A stretch of 12,271 bases of DNA from Eubacteriaceae bacterium UBA1433 (GCA_002329295.1 DCTT01000012.1:1-12271); one strand, 5' to 3'. Shown: positions 1-6,749, counted from the first letter of the stretch. Program-made: numbers and translations. Notes: generated by a model not told the origin, from the sequence alone.

Positions 1-76
1 TCAGACAAAATGTATTATAGCATATTTTATAGAAAAACAATTACGGAATAATCGGGAAAGAAAAGGCAAAAAACTA

Positions 77-105
77 TTGACAATCTCATTATAATATTAT
101 AATAT
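77..105 (+). promoter_or_regulatory. Sigma-A type promoter of the ferredoxin-ccdA-tlpA operon
   Basis: A perfect -35 hexamer TTGACA lies at 77-82. The -10 is either TAATAT at 100-105 (17-base spacer) or TATAAT at 98-103 (15-base spacer). The AT-rich run that follows leads directly to the ribosome binding site at 118-124. No other promoter is visible before the three plus-strand genes, whose short gaps suggest one transcript. The region between the hexamers is a 16-base palindrome, reported separately. Seen directly; the choice of -10 is uncertain. Confidence 0.7.
88..103. promoter_or_regulatory. Palindromic operator-like site inside the promoter (PerR/Fur-like)
   Basis: ATTATAATATTATAAT is a perfect 16-base palindrome lying between the -35 and -10 elements, where a repressor would block RNA polymerase. 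It contains the two half-sites TTATAAT and ATTATAA of the PerR box, but directly abutted instead of separated by one base. That changes the spacing known for PerR, so identity is only suggestive, and AT-rich promoter DNA produces such patterns by chance. A peroxide or metal sensor would suit a thiol-redox operon, but that is inference. Confidence 0.3.
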
Positions 106-130
106 ATTAATATAAAAAAGGAGGAAGATT

Positions 131-358
131 ATGAAAGAAAACAATCGCATTGCCAATGAAAACAATAAAAACAATAAAACATTGAAAGTAATCGCTGCAC
201 GTTGTCCGCAAGACCACGTGTGTCCTGCCATGCGATCTTGTCCGGTGGGCGCACTCAGTCAGGACGGCTTTGCTGCCCCTCGGGTTGATAAAGACATTTG
301 CATTTTATGCGGAAAATGTGTTCGCGTGTGCCCGATGGGTGCCCTTGTGCTGGAATAA
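131..358 (+). CDS. Small dicluster ferredoxin-like 4Fe-4S protein
   Basis: A 75-residue iron-sulfur protein with a good ribosome binding site (AAGGAGG, 118-124) six bases before the ATG. The first 17 residues are an Asn/Lys-rich tail. The second half carries the canonical cluster motif C57-x2-C60-x2-C63-x3-C67-P. The first half has only three cysteines in the odd spacing C25-x5-C31-x5-C37-P, so there are seven cysteines rather than the usual eight. C37 and C67 are the 'CP' cysteines that normally cross-ligate the other cluster, so one complete [4Fe-4S] and one three-Cys (perhaps [3Fe-4S] or water/His-ligated) site are expected. It is first in an operon, 21 bases ahead of ccdA. A role as electron donor to the CcdA/TlpA thiol pathway is inferred from position only; it could also be a cluster sensor or chaperone-like protein. 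Confidence 0.88.
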   Translation: MKENNRIANENNKNNKTLKVIAARCPQDHVCPAMRSCPVGALSQDGFAAPRVDKDICILCGKCVRVCPMGALVLE

Positions 359-379
359 AAAGTGTAAAGAGGAAGAAAA

Positions 380-1051
380 ATGGACTATTTGCTGACGTTT
401 CTGGAAGGGTTGATCGTCTTTATTTCGCCTTGTTTGTTGCCGATGCTGCCCATTTATATTTCCTATTTCATGGGGCAGGAGGCAGGCGCAGGCACAAAGA
501 AAACCGTCAAAAACGCCTTGGGTTTTGTGCTGGGGTTTACCGGAGTGTTTATGCTTTTAGGCGCTTTTTCCGGTGTGTTGGGCAGATTTTTATATGAATA
601 CGGCAAAATCGTCAATGTGATTTTCGGGATTGTCGTAATTGTCTTCGGGCTTAATTTTATGGGTCTGATTCGCATCAAGGCGCTGAACACGGAGCGGCGC
701 ATGCAGATGAAGGCGAGAGAAATGAACTTTTTTTCTTCGTTTTTGTTTGGCGTGATATTTTCGGTGGGGTGGACCCCTTGCGTCGGCGCTTTTTTGGGCT
801 CGGCGCTGATGCTGGCCGCTTCAAGCACAGAGAGTCTCAAAGGCGTGCTGATGCTGCTCAGTTTTTCGATGGGGCTCGGCATTCCTTTTATCGTCAGCGC
901 CGTTTTTATGGAACGGTTAAAAACCACGATGGATTTTATCAAGCGTCATTACAGGGTCATCAACATCGCCTCGGGCGCATTGCTGGTCGTGGTGGGCATA
1001 CTGATGGCTACGGGGCTTATGGGCTATTTCTTATCTTTGTTTAACGGTTAG
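380..1051 (+). CDS. ccdA: CcdA-type cytochrome c biogenesis / thiol electron-transfer membrane protein
   Basis: A 223-residue polytopic membrane protein of the DsbD/CcdA transmembrane family, about six hydrophobic segments. These proteins pass electrons from the cytoplasm through two membrane-buried cysteines to an extracytoplasmic thioredoxin-like partner. Both signature cysteines are visible: C18 in the SPCLLPMLP motif of the first segment and C134 in GWTPCVG of the fourth. Length matches stand-alone CcdA proteins. An AGAGG ribosome binding site precedes the ATG. The stop codon TAG forms part of the TAGGAG ribosome binding site of the next gene, so translation is probably coupled. The downstream TlpA-like gene is the natural electron acceptor. 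Whether it serves cytochrome c maturation or general thiol reduction cannot be told here, since no cytochrome genes are in view. Confidence 0.93.
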   Translation: MDYLLTFLEGLIVFISPCLLPMLPIYISYFMGQEAGAGTKKTVKNALGFVLGFTGVFMLLGAFSGVLGRFLYEYGKIVNVIFGIVVIVFGLNFMGLIRIKALNTERRMQMKAREMNFFSSFLFGVIFSVGWTPCVGAFLGSALMLAASSTESLKGVLMLLSFSMGLGIPFIVSAVFMERLKTTMDFIKRHYRVINIASGALLVVVGILMATGLMGYFLSLFNG

Positions 1052-1060
1052 GAGAAAAAA

Positions 1061-1618
1061 ATGAAATCAAAAACAATCATCGGAATCGTTCTTTTTCTCG
1101 TTGTGTTGATAGGAGCGTATTTCGGATATCAAAAGCTGTCGCAACAACACTCGGCATCGTCAAACGGGCAAGGCACAGCGAATGCTGCAGCATCGCAGCG
1201 TGTGGCGGCGCCGGACATTGCGGTATATGACGAGACGGGCAAGGAAGTGCGCCTGTCGGACTTTCGGGGCAAGCCGGTAATAGTGAATTTTTGGGCATCC
1301 TGGTGTCCGCCCTGCCGACGGGAAATGCCGGATTTTCAGGCGGAATATTTGAAAGAAAAAGACAACGTGGTATTTTTCATGGTAAATTTGACCAGCGGAC
1401 AGCGAGAGAGTGAAGAGAATGCAAGGCAATTTCTTGCAGACAACGGCTATACCTTTCCCGTTTATTTTGACAAAACCGGCGCTGCGGCGCAGGCATATCA
1501 AATCCGTTCCGTTCCCATGACGGTGCTGGTAGACGAAAACGGGTATTTGCTGAAACAGCATACCGGTATTGTCAATGCCGCCACGCTGCAAAGCTATTTG
1601 CTGCTGCTGAAAAATTAG
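1061..1618 (+). CDS. Membrane-anchored TlpA/ResA-like thiol-disulfide oxidoreductase
   Basis: A 185-residue thioredoxin-fold protein. Residues 5-23 form one hydrophobic N-terminal segment without a lipobox cysteine, so it is probably an uncleaved signal anchor, followed by a Ser/Gln/Ala-rich linker to about residue 48. The AhpC/TSA-redoxin-like domain begins near A50-P51. It contains the active-site motif W81-C-P-P-C85 typical of TlpA, ResA and StoA, and the cis-proline loop at SVP (150-152). It should face outside the membrane and be reduced by the adjacent CcdA. The ATG is set by the TAGGAG site seven bases upstream, shared with the ccdA stop. Family members reduce apocytochrome c, sporulation proteins or surface methionine-sulfoxide reductases; the substrate here is unknown. 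Confidence 0.93.
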   Translation: MKSKTIIGIVLFLVVLIGAYFGYQKLSQQHSASSNGQGTANAAASQRVAAPDIAVYDETGKEVRLSDFRGKPVIVNFWASWCPPCRREMPDFQAEYLKEKDNVVFFMVNLTSGQRESEENARQFLADNGYTFPVYFDKTGAAAQAYQIRSVPMTVLVDENGYLLKQHTGIVNAATLQSYLLLLKN

Positions 1619-1635
1619 CATCGAAAAAGAATATG

Positions 1636-1664
1636 AAAAAGAACAGCCGAAAGGCTGTTTTTTT
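1636..1664. terminator. Bidirectional rho-independent terminator
   Basis: The stem AACAGCC (1642-1648) and GGCTGTT (1653-1659) closes on a GAAA tetraloop. On the plus strand it runs into seven T (1658-1664), ending the ferredoxin-ccdA-tlpA operon 24 bases after the tlpA stop. On the minus strand the same stem is followed by the complement of AAAAA (1636-1640), so it can also stop the convergent CPBP protease transcript, whose stop codon is at 1705. Confidence 0.88.
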
Positions 1665-1704
1665 GCGCAATTCGGCGATGCAGTTTGTGTCAGGGGCAAA
1701 AGTG

Positions 1705-2478
1705 TCAGTGTGCGTGCGAAGACTTTTCTTTTTTATCGGCACGATACCAGACAATGACAGCAAAGGCACACATCAGCGCCAGGGCAACGAAAAAGACGGC
1801 ATTCACCTGTATGGGCACAAATGTCATGACGGTATTGAGAAAACCGTGGTAGACCATGGCGCAAAGCACACTTTTCGTGGCTTTGTACAAACCGGCCAAA
1901 AAGACGGACAACAACAGCCCGAGAACAAAAAAGGACAGGTAGGGAACGGCGGCGTGGCTGTCGCCCTGAATAAACCAAAGGGGGATATGCCACAGCGTCC
2001 AGGTGGTGCCGGTGAGCAGCGTGGCCGGCAAAAAGCCGAAGGCTTTTTCCAAAAGAGGCTGCATGGTGCCGCGCCAGCCCAATTCTTCGTTGCCGCCGGT
2101 GAAGAACGTCATCATAATCCAAATAACAGGGAACATAAACAAGGGAACGGCAGGATCGAGTCGTCTTGCGGGCAGAAAAAACAGCAGAAAGGTCAAGAGG
2201 CAAAACAGGAGAAGAATTTTCCGGCTCCCCGGCGTGTGGCGGAGCAGAAACGTTTTGATATTGCGCTTGTTTGCGTTGTTTGCATCGGCAGGCAACACAA
2301 AGAGTGCGGAGATGGTGGGACCAAAACCGCCGATAAGAAAGAGCGCTCTTCCGAAAAGGCTTTGGTTGGAGAGGGTGGTGGTATGGGTGAGCAGCGCCAA
2401 TATCCACCAAGAGAGCCACGTGATGAGAAAAGTAAGTATCAGATATTTTTTGACCGTTGTCAGATGGGTGTGTTTCAT
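1705..2478 (-). CDS. CPBP-family intramembrane metalloprotease (Abi/CAAX-like)
   Basis: A 257-residue polytopic membrane protein with about seven or eight hydrophobic segments. The conserved CPBP motifs are present: E131-E132-x3-R136 (EELGWRG), H164 in the HIPLW segment, and H211 in YHGFLN. In the family these residues form the intramembrane glutamate/histidine active site (Rce1-type). Members process prenylated proteins or peptide pheromones, confer bacteriocin self-immunity, or are uncharacterised. No bacteriocin or prenyl substrate gene is nearby. I chose the ATG at 2478 because a GAGG site sits five bases upstream; the frame stays open to a TTG at 2523 that has no ribosome binding site. 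The gene is convergent with the redox operon and shares its terminator. Confidence 0.9.
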   Translation of the reverse strand: MKHTHLTTVKKYLILTFLITWLSWWILALLTHTTTLSNQSLFGRALFLIGGFGPTISALFVLPADANNANKRNIKTFLLRHTPGSRKILLLFCLLTFLLFFLPARRLDPAVPLFMFPVIWIMMTFFTGGNEELGWRGTMQPLLEKAFGFLPATLLTGTTWTLWHIPLWFIQGDSHAAVPYLSFFVLGLLLSVFLAGLYKATKSVLCAMVYHGFLNTVMTFVPIQVNAVFFVALALMCAFAVIVWYRADKKEKSSHAH

Positions 2479-2556
2479 CAATACCTCGCAGTTTTTATAT
2501 TTGAAACAAGTCGAAGCAGTCAAACTATCATCAGAGCTGAGCCGGAAGACGCTATG

Positions 2557-2585
2557 AATGTATCAAAGGGCAACGAGGGGCGCAA
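2557..2585 (-). promoter_or_regulatory. Possible promoter of the CPBP protease gene
   Basis: Read on the minus strand, TTGCGC (2580-2585) and TACATT (2557-2562) are separated by 17 bases, giving a leader of about 70 bases before the ATG at 2478. A second candidate, TTGACT (2518-2523) with TATAAA (2494-2499) at 18 bases, fits the consensus better but would start transcription almost at the ribosome binding site. Neither is certain. Confidence 0.3.
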
Positions 2586-2627
2586 TCGCAAGGCTGTAAT
2601 TTTTTTGTGAAGAGTCGGTAAAGAAAA

Positions 2628-2646
2628 GCAGGGAAGTCAGCCCTGC
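2628..2646 (-). terminator. Second (backup) terminator downstream of nagB
   Basis: GCAGGG (2628-2633) and CCCTGC (2641-2646) form a perfect 6-bp stem with a 7-base loop. On the minus strand the stem is followed by a T-rich run reading TTTTCTTT. It lies about 28 bases beyond the stronger nagB terminator and would catch read-through toward the CPBP gene. Confidence 0.55.
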
Positions 2647-2671
2647 GAAGAAAGTATATGGAACAAGGCAT

Positions 2672-2704
2672 AAAAAAAGAACGATTGCATCAATCGTTCT
2701 TTTT
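2672..2704 (-). terminator. Rho-independent terminator of nagB
   Basis: A long perfect stem: AAGAACGATTG (2677-2687) pairs with CAATCGTTCTT (2691-2701) around a 3-base loop. On the minus strand it is followed by a T run (complement of the A run 2672-2678). It starts about 20 bases past the nagB stop codon. Plus-strand activity is less likely, with only about five T. Confidence 0.88.
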
Positions 2705-2722
2705 AGGAGGGATCAACCGCAA

Positions 2723-3514
2723 TCAGGGTAAATACTGATAGCGGTCGGTGTTTTTAAGTAAGGATGCGGCGGGCTCGTCGAGCACTATCGTAACGCCGCC
2801 GGTATGCAGCTGCAGCGCCGAGGCCGTAATTTGCGTTGTGGGAGGCTCTTCGATGCTTCGGGCGATGACATTGGCTTTTTTGCTGCCGTTTGCCATCATA
2901 ATGATATTTCTCGCCTCTAAAATCGTGCCGATGCCCATGGTAATGGCATAGTGGGGCATGTCTTTTCTCGAAATACCCGCTTTTTTATAAAAGCTTTCGT
3001 AATTGTCATCAAGGGTTTGTTCGGTCAATTCTTCGATGCGTGTGCGTGACGAGAAAGAAGAGCCCGGTTCGTTAAAGGCCCAGTGGCCGTCTCCGCCGAT
3101 GCCCAAAAGCTGCAGGTCGATGCCGCCGGCTTTTTTGATTTCGTCTTCATACCATTGGCAATAGTGGTCGGGGTCGGTGGTGAGCCCGTTGGGAACACGG
3201 GTATATCGTTTTTGAACATTGATATGGCGAAACAGTTCTTCATACATAAATCTTGCATAGCTTTGGTCGAGATCATAGGGCTTGTTGCGTTCCATGCCCA
3301 CACCCAAATATTCGTCGAGATTAAAGGTTTTGACTTGCGAAAAGTCGAGGCCTTCTTCCCGGTGCATTCTTGCCAGTTCGCGGTAGGTGCCAATGGGCGT
3401 GCTGCCCGTGGCCAGCCCCAATACGCAGTTGGGTTTGGAGCGAACAAAGTCCGCAATCATTTTGGCCGTGTACCTGCTCATGTCTTCGTAATTTTTTGCG
3501 ATAATAACATCCAT
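2723..3514 (-). CDS. nagB: Glucosamine-6-phosphate deaminase
   Basis: A 263-residue cytosolic enzyme that converts glucosamine 6-phosphate to fructose 6-phosphate and ammonia, feeding amino sugars into glycolysis. Length matches the E. coli enzyme (266). Recognisable elements in order: phosphate-binding ATGSTP (35-40), the general-base aspartate D67 in FNLDEY, and the catalytic D142, H144 and E149 in the GDGHWAFNEP block, corresponding to E. coli D141, H143 and E148. The SSRTRI stretch and the C-terminal LQLH/LDEPA segments also fit. W145 next to the catalytic histidine is where E. coli has isoleucine. The start has an AAAGGA site nine to ten bases upstream. No nagA or PTS gene is adjacent, so it appears to be a single-gene unit between two terminators and a putative promoter. 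Confidence 0.96.
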   Translation of the reverse strand: MDVIIAKNYEDMSRYTAKMIADFVRSKPNCVLGLATGSTPIGTYRELARMHREEGLDFSQVKTFNLDEYLGVGMERNKPYDLDQSYARFMYEELFRHINVQKRYTRVPNGLTTDPDHYCQWYEDEIKKAGGIDLQLLGIGGDGHWAFNEPGSSFSSRTRIEELTEQTLDDNYESFYKKAGISRKDMPHYAITMGIGTILEARNIIMMANGSKKANVIARSIEEPPTTQITASALQLHTGGVTIVLDEPAASLLKNTDRYQYLP

Positions 3515-3573
3515 ATGTGTTATTCCTTTCTCAGAGGAGTGTCTGCCGGTGCATAAATAAATTCATCCTGCTA

Positions 3574-3601
3574 ATTTTACCGCATTTGAATGAAAATTCA
3601 A
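3574..3601 (-). promoter_or_regulatory. nagB: Putative nagB promoter
   Basis: On the minus strand, TTGAAT (3596-3601) is followed after 16 bases by TAAAAT (3574-3579), 60 bases before the nagB ATG. It is the best sigma-A match in the gap between nagB and the toroid gene, and it lies just downstream of the two palindromic sites at 3621-3665. Confidence 0.5.
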
Positions 3602-3620
3602 TAGAAAGATGATGTTTTTT

Positions 3621-3665
3621 TGCAAAGCGCTGCATCAGGTGGCAGTGCAAAGGCGCTTGCACTGC
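3621..3665. promoter_or_regulatory. Two related palindromic sites upstream of nagB
   Basis: Site 1 (3621-3634) reads TGCAAAGCGCTGCA and site 2 (3646-3661) reads TGCAAAGGCGCTTGCA. Both are TGCA-type inverted repeats, about 26 bases centre to centre. Site 2 extends to perfect 9-base arms, GCAGTGCAA (3642-3650) and TTGCACTGC (3657-3665), around a 6-base centre. They lie 20 bases upstream of the putative nagB -35. No T run follows on either strand, so operators fit better than a terminator. They loosely resemble LacI-family operators, but the regulator is unknown. Site 2 could also act as a weak 3' hairpin for the toroid gene. Confidence 0.4.
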
Positions 3666-3729
3666 GGCGATTGGGAGGATGGGGAGGTTTTTTATATTGA
3701 CAGTATTATGTTTACGCATTGATTTTTCA

Positions 3730-4686
3730 TTATTTCAATCTGTCAAAAATCAGACGGCAAAGATAGGTTAAATAGGGGGAGGGCTCTTTTTTCTGCCCGA
3801 AATCCCAGCCCTTTGATTTTTGGTATACCGACTCCGGTGTAAACAGGCCGTCCTTGTCCTGTTTGCTTTTGATATGTCGGATCATTTCAAGGAAACGAGG
3901 ATCCTTATGCACAAATTCGTATTTGCTCAGTACGCCGGTTACGCTGACAATATCGTACCAAACGGACGGCGCTTTGAGTTTACGAAAGTCTGTTCCCGTA
4001 TAAAACATGTACGGATGCTGCTCAAGGCTGTTTTCCCACAAATGCAGCAGGGCTTTCACGGAAGTAAGGGCAGCCTGTGAATCGTGATATTCAGGGATAT
4101 GGGAAAGCAAATCGGCCATAATCAAAGTTGCATAGGGGCAGCAGTCCTCTTTTTTGCCCGGACCCCGAAATTTGCCCAGTTCGCGCGATACGGCGCAAGG
4201 AAATCCATTGGTACGGCACAAAGACACCAGGTGATCGACGCCGGATTTGATGTATTTGCGGTAATCCAGCCCCGTCTTGAAAAGAGCGAGCAAGAGCAGC
4301 GGCGCATCGCACAAGCACCAGCCGAACACGTCTTCGCCCATACCGCCAAAATGTTTGGGTATATTGGTCATGGACTGATAGATGCCGTGTTCGTCCTGAT
4401 GCTGCAGTATTTGTTCGACGGCGGAGTTGATTTGCGGAACCGTTGTATCAAAACCGAGGTCGAGCAAAAACAACAGCTTTTGTATCGGCAAATCGGGATT
4501 TTTGTGATTGGTGACCAAAACGCTGTGAAAATGCGCGATATCGGCAAGGTAATTTTGGATACGGCTATCGGCCAGCGCTGCATTTTTGACTTCGGCAAGA
4601 GAGTCTTTCGGTTCGCGGCACAGATGCAGGCGAATGGCGTATTTCAGCCAGTTGTCGCAAAGATTCAACAGCGTATCATAGTTCAT
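3730..4686 (-). CDS. Prenyltransferase / squalene-cyclase-like alpha-alpha toroid protein, function unknown
   Basis: A 318-residue soluble protein, no signal peptide or membrane segment. I assign it by style to the terpenoid-cyclase/protein-prenyltransferase helical-toroid superfamily. Repeated helical units each end in QW-like turns, for example QHQDEHGIY near residue 95-103 and KSKQDKDGLF near 283-292, and the C-terminus has the KGWDFGQ...SPYLTYLCRL stretch seen in such proteins. It lacks the DxDD acid motif of squalene-hopene cyclases, so terpene cyclisation is not supported. It has paired cysteines (C124/C126, C147/C154, C182/C183) that may bind metal. Half the length of a true cyclase suggests a single toroid. 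The ATG at 4686 has an AAAGGA site about ten bases upstream. It lies downstream of the OLD gene with a 144-base gap. Biological role unknown. Confidence 0.7.
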   Translation of the reverse strand: MNYDTLLNLCDNWLKYAIRLHLCREPKDSLAEVKNAALADSRIQNYLADIAHFHSVLVTNHKNPDLPIQKLLFLLDLGFDTTVPQINSAVEQILQHQDEHGIYQSMTNIPKHFGGMGEDVFGWCLCDAPLLLLALFKTGLDYRKYIKSGVDHLVSLCRTNGFPCAVSRELGKFRGPGKKEDCCPYATLIMADLLSHIPEYHDSQAALTSVKALLHLWENSLEQHPYMFYTGTDFRKLKAPSVWYDIVSVTGVLSKYEFVHKDPRFLEMIRHIKSKQDKDGLFTPESVYQKSKGWDFGQKKEPSPYLTYLCRLIFDRLK

Positions 4687-4830
4687 TTCTTAGGTTTCCT
4701 TTTTTCTTTTTATATTAAGGAGATGTTGTTTTATATGCGTTTGGAAAGACGAAAGATTATGATTATATTTCGTCATTGAGCTATTTATGCAATTCACAAA
4801 GATTAATCTTTATACCTTAAAAAATTTGTA
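4687..4830 (-). other. AT-rich gap between OLD and toroid genes with inverted repeats
   Basis: Holds the ribosome binding region of the toroid gene and two inverted repeats. GACGAAA (4748-4754) with TTTCGTC (4768-4774) forms a 7-bp stem with a 13-base loop; on the minus strand it is followed only by TTTCC, so it is at best a weak terminator for the OLD gene. AAAGATTAATCTTT (about 4799-4812) is a short gapless palindrome just after the OLD stop. No convincing promoter is visible, so the toroid gene may be read from the OLD transcript. Confidence 0.4.
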
Positions 4831-6714
4831 TCAATGAACTTGTCGATTGTTATACACTATGTTTTCTAAAAATTTATATAACGTGCTATCTTTTTTAATA
4901 TCATCTTCTTTTAATTCAGCAATACAATCTAGTGCGGGGCTTATCCAATTTTTTTTGTCAGAACGATATATAACTCCATATTCAACCAATAATGTTTCTA
5001 GTTCCCCATTACTCCAAATATGTAAGTGATGGTTCCTTAATTTATTCAACAATTTTTTTATTTCTTTCTGTGTTTCTTCGCTGAAATATGAAATTCCTTG
5101 CTTATGATACACCTCATTTCTGCACTGTTTTTTTATTTTTTCCTTTTCTTCAGGTAGCATGGAAACATCAATTTCAGCTGATTCATTAACTGATTCTCGC
5201 CATTGTTCACATTGCTTTATTATTTCTTGTTTTTCTATTTCATTTAATGACATTAAAGACAAAAAATTATTTAATTCCTTGGGTATTCTCAGGATATCAA
5301 AGTCTCCAACGATTTCATAATCGATACCTATATCTTTATACAGTGAAGCGATATCCGCAAGTGTTTGTTTATTCTGTGCATGTGCAAAATAAAGACCCGA
5401 TTGCGGAAATAATTTTTCAATAAGTTCTTGGTAAATTAATTCATCGGCTTCACTTTCCGTGATAATCACTTTTTCGCAAAATAATCCCTCCATGACTCTT
5501 GAAACTCTCAACAGAGGGTTATTTAATATATTGTTTAGAAGATTACTTTTTATGATGTTAAAAGCATTTTGCTTGTCTTGCGGTCTGGTAATTCGAATGA
5601 TATTCACATCTTCTGAATTTTTTGATAATATTCCTTTTAATAATTCTACACTATGGGTTGCCACAAATATTTGTTTTTCATTGCTTGACGATTCGCCGAT
5701 TATTTCACCTAATTGTCTTGCTAATGGCGGATGGAGAAATGATTCAGGCTCATCCAAGAGCAAAATGCTTTTCTTGCCCATGTTTAATGATAGATAATTT
5801 GTTACAAAACTCTTTAATCCGTCTCCTTCATCATCTAGGAAACCGTATTCTTTTAGTTTTATCTCCACTTCAGTATGTTCTCTTCTCGATTGCCTAATAA
5901 AGTCAAAATTTTCACCTACTCTAAACTGTAAGCTGCTTCCTAGTGTGTATCGATCTAAAAATATGTCTTTGTTAAACAATTTTTTAGTATAAACAGCTAA
6001 AGAGTTGATTAAGAAAGCGTTACGTTGGACTTCAGATAAAAAATTCGTTGTATGATCTTCGTATCCGTAGTTTCTTTGTTTTTTACATAGCAAAAGTTTT
6101 TCTTCAGTTCCTAGATAATTTACAAAGAGTGAACCATAAGTATTGATAAACGGTGTAATACTTTTTCCAGAAAGAACAGTTATAGGATAGCTATCACCGG
6201 ATAAATCTTTTCTACGACCTTCTATCATCATATATCTTTCTTCATAAACAATGGCATTGTTAGGCAAATCTAAATTTTTTAATGCTTCGTCTTCAAAAAT
6301 CAAGTCTTTACGGAAACTTTCTATATAACTATTTAATTCGTCTTTCCAAGTATGGGATAGCGAAATGTTACCTGCATCGAGATAATTATTCAAACTGGTA
6401 TCAAATTCGAAAGAATAATTTTTTATACCTGAAAAATTTCTTATAAAAAGCTGGCCGTGCACTGATTGAAATATGAGTTCTTCTAATTTGTAGCGCTCTA
6501 AAAAGTCCTTAATATTTTTAGGTAGCTCATATTCCATATTTTTCACAATAACACTTGAATCTTTGTGCGGAAAATTATTTTGGAGTATATTTTTTATATC
6601 TTTTAAAAATTGACTTTTCCCACAATTATTAGGTCCAATTAATATATTTAATGCCTTGGGTATTATCGGCGTTCCGTCATTTGTTTCGATTTTATTAATT
6701 TTAAAATTGTACAT
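4831..6714 (-). CDS. OLD-family ATP-dependent nuclease (ABC-type AAA ATPase plus TOPRIM), stand-alone
   Basis: A 627-residue protein of the OLD (overcoming lysogenisation defect) family, whose members use ATP binding to gate a TOPRIM nuclease that cuts DNA, often in phage defence. N-terminal ATPase: Walker A GPNNCGKS (27-34), Walker B ILLLDEPE (317-324), switch histidine in VATHS (H354). The gap between Walker A and B holds a family-specific insertion. TOPRIM domain: VIITESEAD (416-424, E420/E422) and VGDFD (469-473, D471/D473), then a helical tail with HIWSNGELE near 575-583, a pattern typical of OLD C-termini. An AGAGGA site precedes the ATG. No UvrD-like helicase lies beside it, so it is not a visible Gabija pair and fits class 1 OLD. 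It is much richer in A and T than its neighbours, suggesting recent acquisition. Confidence 0.9.
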   Translation of the reverse strand: MYNFKINKIETNDGTPIIPKALNILIGPNNCGKSQFLKDIKNILQNNFPHKDSSVIVKNMEYELPKNIKDFLERYKLEELIFQSVHGQLFIRNFSGIKNYSFEFDTSLNNYLDAGNISLSHTWKDELNSYIESFRKDLIFEDEALKNLDLPNNAIVYEERYMMIEGRRKDLSGDSYPITVLSGKSITPFINTYGSLFVNYLGTEEKLLLCKKQRNYGYEDHTTNFLSEVQRNAFLINSLAVYTKKLFNKDIFLDRYTLGSSLQFRVGENFDFIRQSRREHTEVEIKLKEYGFLDDEGDGLKSFVTNYLSLNMGKKSILLLDEPESFLHPPLARQLGEIIGESSSNEKQIFVATHSVELLKGILSKNSEDVNIIRITRPQDKQNAFNIIKSNLLNNILNNPLLRVSRVMEGLFCEKVIITESEADELIYQELIEKLFPQSGLYFAHAQNKQTLADIASLYKDIGIDYEIVGDFDILRIPKELNNFLSLMSLNEIEKQEIIKQCEQWRESVNESAEIDVSMLPEEKEKIKKQCRNEVYHKQGISYFSEETQKEIKKLLNKLRNHHLHIWSNGELETLLVEYGVIYRSDKKNWISPALDCIAELKEDDIKKDSTLYKFLENIVYNNRQVH

Positions 6715-6749
6715 AAATTTCCTCTTTTTCTTTCACTTATATCAGGGTG

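Noticed and set aside
2479..2523. N-terminal extension of the CPBP protease from a TTG
   Set aside because: No ribosome binding site precedes it and the added residues fit no family feature; the ATG at 2478 has GAGG five bases upstream.
1633..2610. 325-codon open frame on the plus strand
   Set aside because: It is antisense to the CPBP protease, begins inside the terminator region, has a low-complexity Lys/Gln/Gly composition and matches no family; the opposite frame has clear catalytic motifs.
3621..3634. Catabolite-response (cre) element near nagB
   Set aside because: Against the cre consensus it has several mismatches, including the central CG; the related second site also does not fit.
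3531..3719. 62-codon minus-strand frame upstream of nagB
   Set aside because: It covers the palindromic sites and nagB promoter, has no ribosome binding site and no recognisable protein features.
4084..4779. 231-codon plus-strand frame
   Set aside because: It lies antisense to the toroid gene and has no ribosome binding site; it is a composition shadow.
4735..4779. 14-residue plus-strand peptide preceded by AAGGAG (4717-4722)
   Set aside because: Spacing to the ATG is 12 bases, the segment is the reversed leader of the toroid gene, and no partner or promoter is evident.
4831..6714. Gabija system
   Set aside because: Gabija needs a UvrD-like GajB helicase beside the OLD-type GajA; neighbours here are an antiporter and a toroid protein.
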